DNA of 64,000 bases, from NCBI RefSeq assembly GCF_019039105.1, contig NZ_JAHPIV010000014.1, positions 62,001-126,000 of the forward strand. Reading direction: 5' to 3'. Positions 62,967 through 64,000 of the stretch are shown one piece after another. Positions within the stretch are counted from its first letter, which is position 1. Each line of letters begins with the position of its first letter. Below the pieces are notes generated by a model. It ran no database searches, was not told the DNA's origin, and saw nothing but the letters and a program-made list of their open reading frames with translations. This stretch comes from Desertibacillus haloalkaliphilus (GTDB taxonomy: Bacteria; Bacillota; Bacilli; Bacillales; KJ1-10-99). Made by a program: the position numbers and the translations under genes.

Positions 62967-63020
62967 AAAAAAGAGAACCCCATGTGTTGCATGGTTGCAC
63001 CACAATCAGCCCTCTTTTTA
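62967..63020 (-). terminator. Terminator-like hairpin after ssb
   Basis: AAAAAGAG and CTCTTTTTT arms, with an inner CCATG/CATGG stem, between the ssb and 62532 genes. The T-run is followed by the ribosome site of the next gene. Confidence 0.65.
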
Positions 63021-63066
63021 ATCCTTAAAATCTCTTATTAAGCCTTTAAATCAACGTATCAACTTC

Positions 63067-63504
63067 TCAAAAAGGCAAATCAGCATCACCAATGTCAATC
63101 GGTCCACCACTATTAGCAAATGGATCGTGATTGCCGCTTGGACTCAGACCACCTTGATTATTATTACCATGCTGTCCGTTACTTCCTTTTGGTTCAAGGA
63201 ATTGTACACTTTCAGCAACCACCTCGACAACAAACACTCGACGCCCTTCATTATTTTCATAAGAACGCGTCTGGATTCGACCGTCTACACCTGCTAAATT
63301 TCCTTTTTTAAGGAATTGAGCAGCATTTTCAGCTTGTTTACGCCATACTACAATTTGAATAAAATCAGCATCACGTTCACCCTGCTGATTCGAAAATGGA
63401 CGGTTTACAGCTAATACGAAATTAGCAACAGCAACCCCGTTTGGTGTGTATTTCAGCTCTGGGTCTTTCGTCAATCTACCTACTAAACAAACACGATTAA
63501 TCAT
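63067..63504 (-). CDS. ssb: Single-stranded DNA-binding protein, full-length
   Basis: This 145-residue SSB has [40 protein letters not shown] and [17 protein letters not shown] Gly/Asn-rich linker and the acidic tip [10 protein letters not shown] follow, which recruits repair and replication partners. Unlike the short SSB at 22 kb, it has the complete tail. AGAGAGG precedes the ATG. Confidence 0.93.
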   Translation of the reverse strand: MINRVCLVGRLTKDPELKYTPNGVAVANFVLAVNRPFSNQQGERDADFIQIVVWRKQAENAAQFLKKGNLAGVDGRIQTRSYENNEGRRVFVVEVVAESVQFLEPKGSNGQHGNNNQGGLSPSGNHDPFANSGGPIDIGDADLPF

Positions 63505-63612
63505 TTAAAGCATCCTCTCTAATATAGTTAATAAAAATAACCACTACATAAGCTACATTAGCCTACATACTGGTTTCCTCTCAAAAACATAATCCTTACA
63601 TACTCTCGTAGA

Positions 63613-63927
63613 TTACCTTAAGTCGAAAAAATCGAGAAACTGCTCTTTTACACGAGTCGCAAAAGGCTTTTTGTGATCCTCTGACGTCCCCATATAATAG
63701 ATATCTTCATCTCGAAATTTCCAAATAATCGTTGATTCTTTTCCATACTCTTTTTTCATACAATCGATAAATCGATCAACTTCCTTAATGGCTTTTGTTC
63801 GATCTTTCGTTTTACAATCAAAATAGACTGTTTCACCTTTTGACCCAATTGTAATTTCAGCAAATTTCCTTCTAGCAAATTTCCCCTCAATTAATAATGA
63901 CTTTACCTCTTGTTTTAAAGCACTCAT
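63613..63927 (-). CDS. Unknown basic protein, 104 aa
   Basis: The ATG is set at 63927 (MSALKQEVKSLL); a longer frame lacks a site. It has alternating strands and helices with KFAEITIGSKGETVYFDC. It follows the truncated RNA element E4 as E1-E3 precede their genes. Function unknown. Confidence 0.55.
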   Translation of the reverse strand: MSALKQEVKSLLIEGKFARRKFAEITIGSKGETVYFDCKTKDRTKAIKEVDRFIDCMKKEYGKESTIIWKFRDEDIYYMGTSEDHKKPFATRVKEQFLDFFDLR

Positions 63928-63957
63928 CACACATACACCCTTTCCAAAAAGATTTTT

Positions 63958-64000
63958 TGAACGCAAAAAAGGCCCCTTGGAAAGATTCTTTAAAGAAAAA
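63958..64000 (-). ncRNA. Truncated structured RNA element E4 (3' end only)
   Basis: At the window edge the minus strand reads CTTTCCAAGGGGCC then TTTTTTGCGTTC, the same terminal arm, T-run and trailing GCGTTC as E1 and E3. The promoter and P1 hairpin would lie beyond position 64000. Confidence 0.55.

Overview
This window looks like about 64 kb of a large low-GC plasmid, or a plasmid-like accessory replicon, from a spore-forming Bacillaceae. The support is AT-rich DNA, strong purine-rich Shine-Dalgarno sites with frequent TTG and GTG starts, Gram-positive sigma-A promoters, a Rep_3-type initiator with an iteron origin, Bacillus-type LexA boxes, and small sporulation genes (a Spo0E-like peptide, a YjcZ-like peptide and an RsfA-like regulator). 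I see no rRNA, tRNA, CRISPR array, relaxase, VirB4/VirD4 or ParA gene in the window.

Layout. 0.2-9.6 kb holds minus-strand accessory genes: membrane and unknown proteins, a DUF1173-like protein, a DUF2325-like protein, a lipoprotein nuclease, a LuxR-type response regulator with a structured leader, a phage-type DNA-binding protein, a four-gene cluster around a tandem-HTH protein, and a YdjM-like membrane protein. 10.2-13.4 kb is the replication core: a tyrosine recombinase converging on the Rep gene, followed by an 18-bp iteron array ending in a perfect inverted pair. 13.4-15.4 kb is a decayed copy of the recombination module that is intact at 20.8-23.9 kb (Rad52-like annealing protein, Mrr-like nuclease, SSB, winged-helix protein, LuxR regulator). 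15.5-20.8 kb holds small spore or envelope genes, a PlsC acyltransferase and a DUF421 protein. 24-27 kb holds a strand-asymmetric intergenic region and an exported/anchored protein pair. 28-35 kb holds a DprA plus HAD-phosphoribosyltransferase pair, a secreted metallo-beta-lactamase/helix-hairpin-helix protein, a solitary ATP-dependent ligase, an SOS-controlled Y-family polymerase with YolD, and a CheY/lipoprotein pair.

From 64 kb down to about 36.8 kb almost every gene is on the minus strand. This region encodes DNA-metabolism functions: SSB, a zinc metallopeptidase of polyvalent-protein type, a DpdA/TGT-like protein, RNase HII, a methyltransferase, an SNF2 helicase, a 5'-3' exonuclease, a DndC-like sulfurtransferase and a nucleotidyltransferase. 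The helicase gene is interrupted by a group II intron; my predicted splice sites restore an uninterrupted motif VI and a length divisible by three.

The most novel-looking signal is RNA. Three full copies and one truncated copy of a structured element (about 150 nt transcribed) lie directly upstream of unrelated minus-strand genes. Each full copy has its own promoter-like sequence, a small hairpin with compensatory changes, and a long hairpin ending in a U-tract. A second leader type sharing ATGGGACGCCCCAC precedes both the LuxR-type regulator at 4.8 kb and CheY at 35.8 kb. Many other gene junctions in the 36-64 kb cluster also carry terminator-like hairpins, so attenuation or antitermination may organise this region.

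Several genes seem to carry single-base frameshifts in or near short homopolymers. These may be decay or sequence errors.
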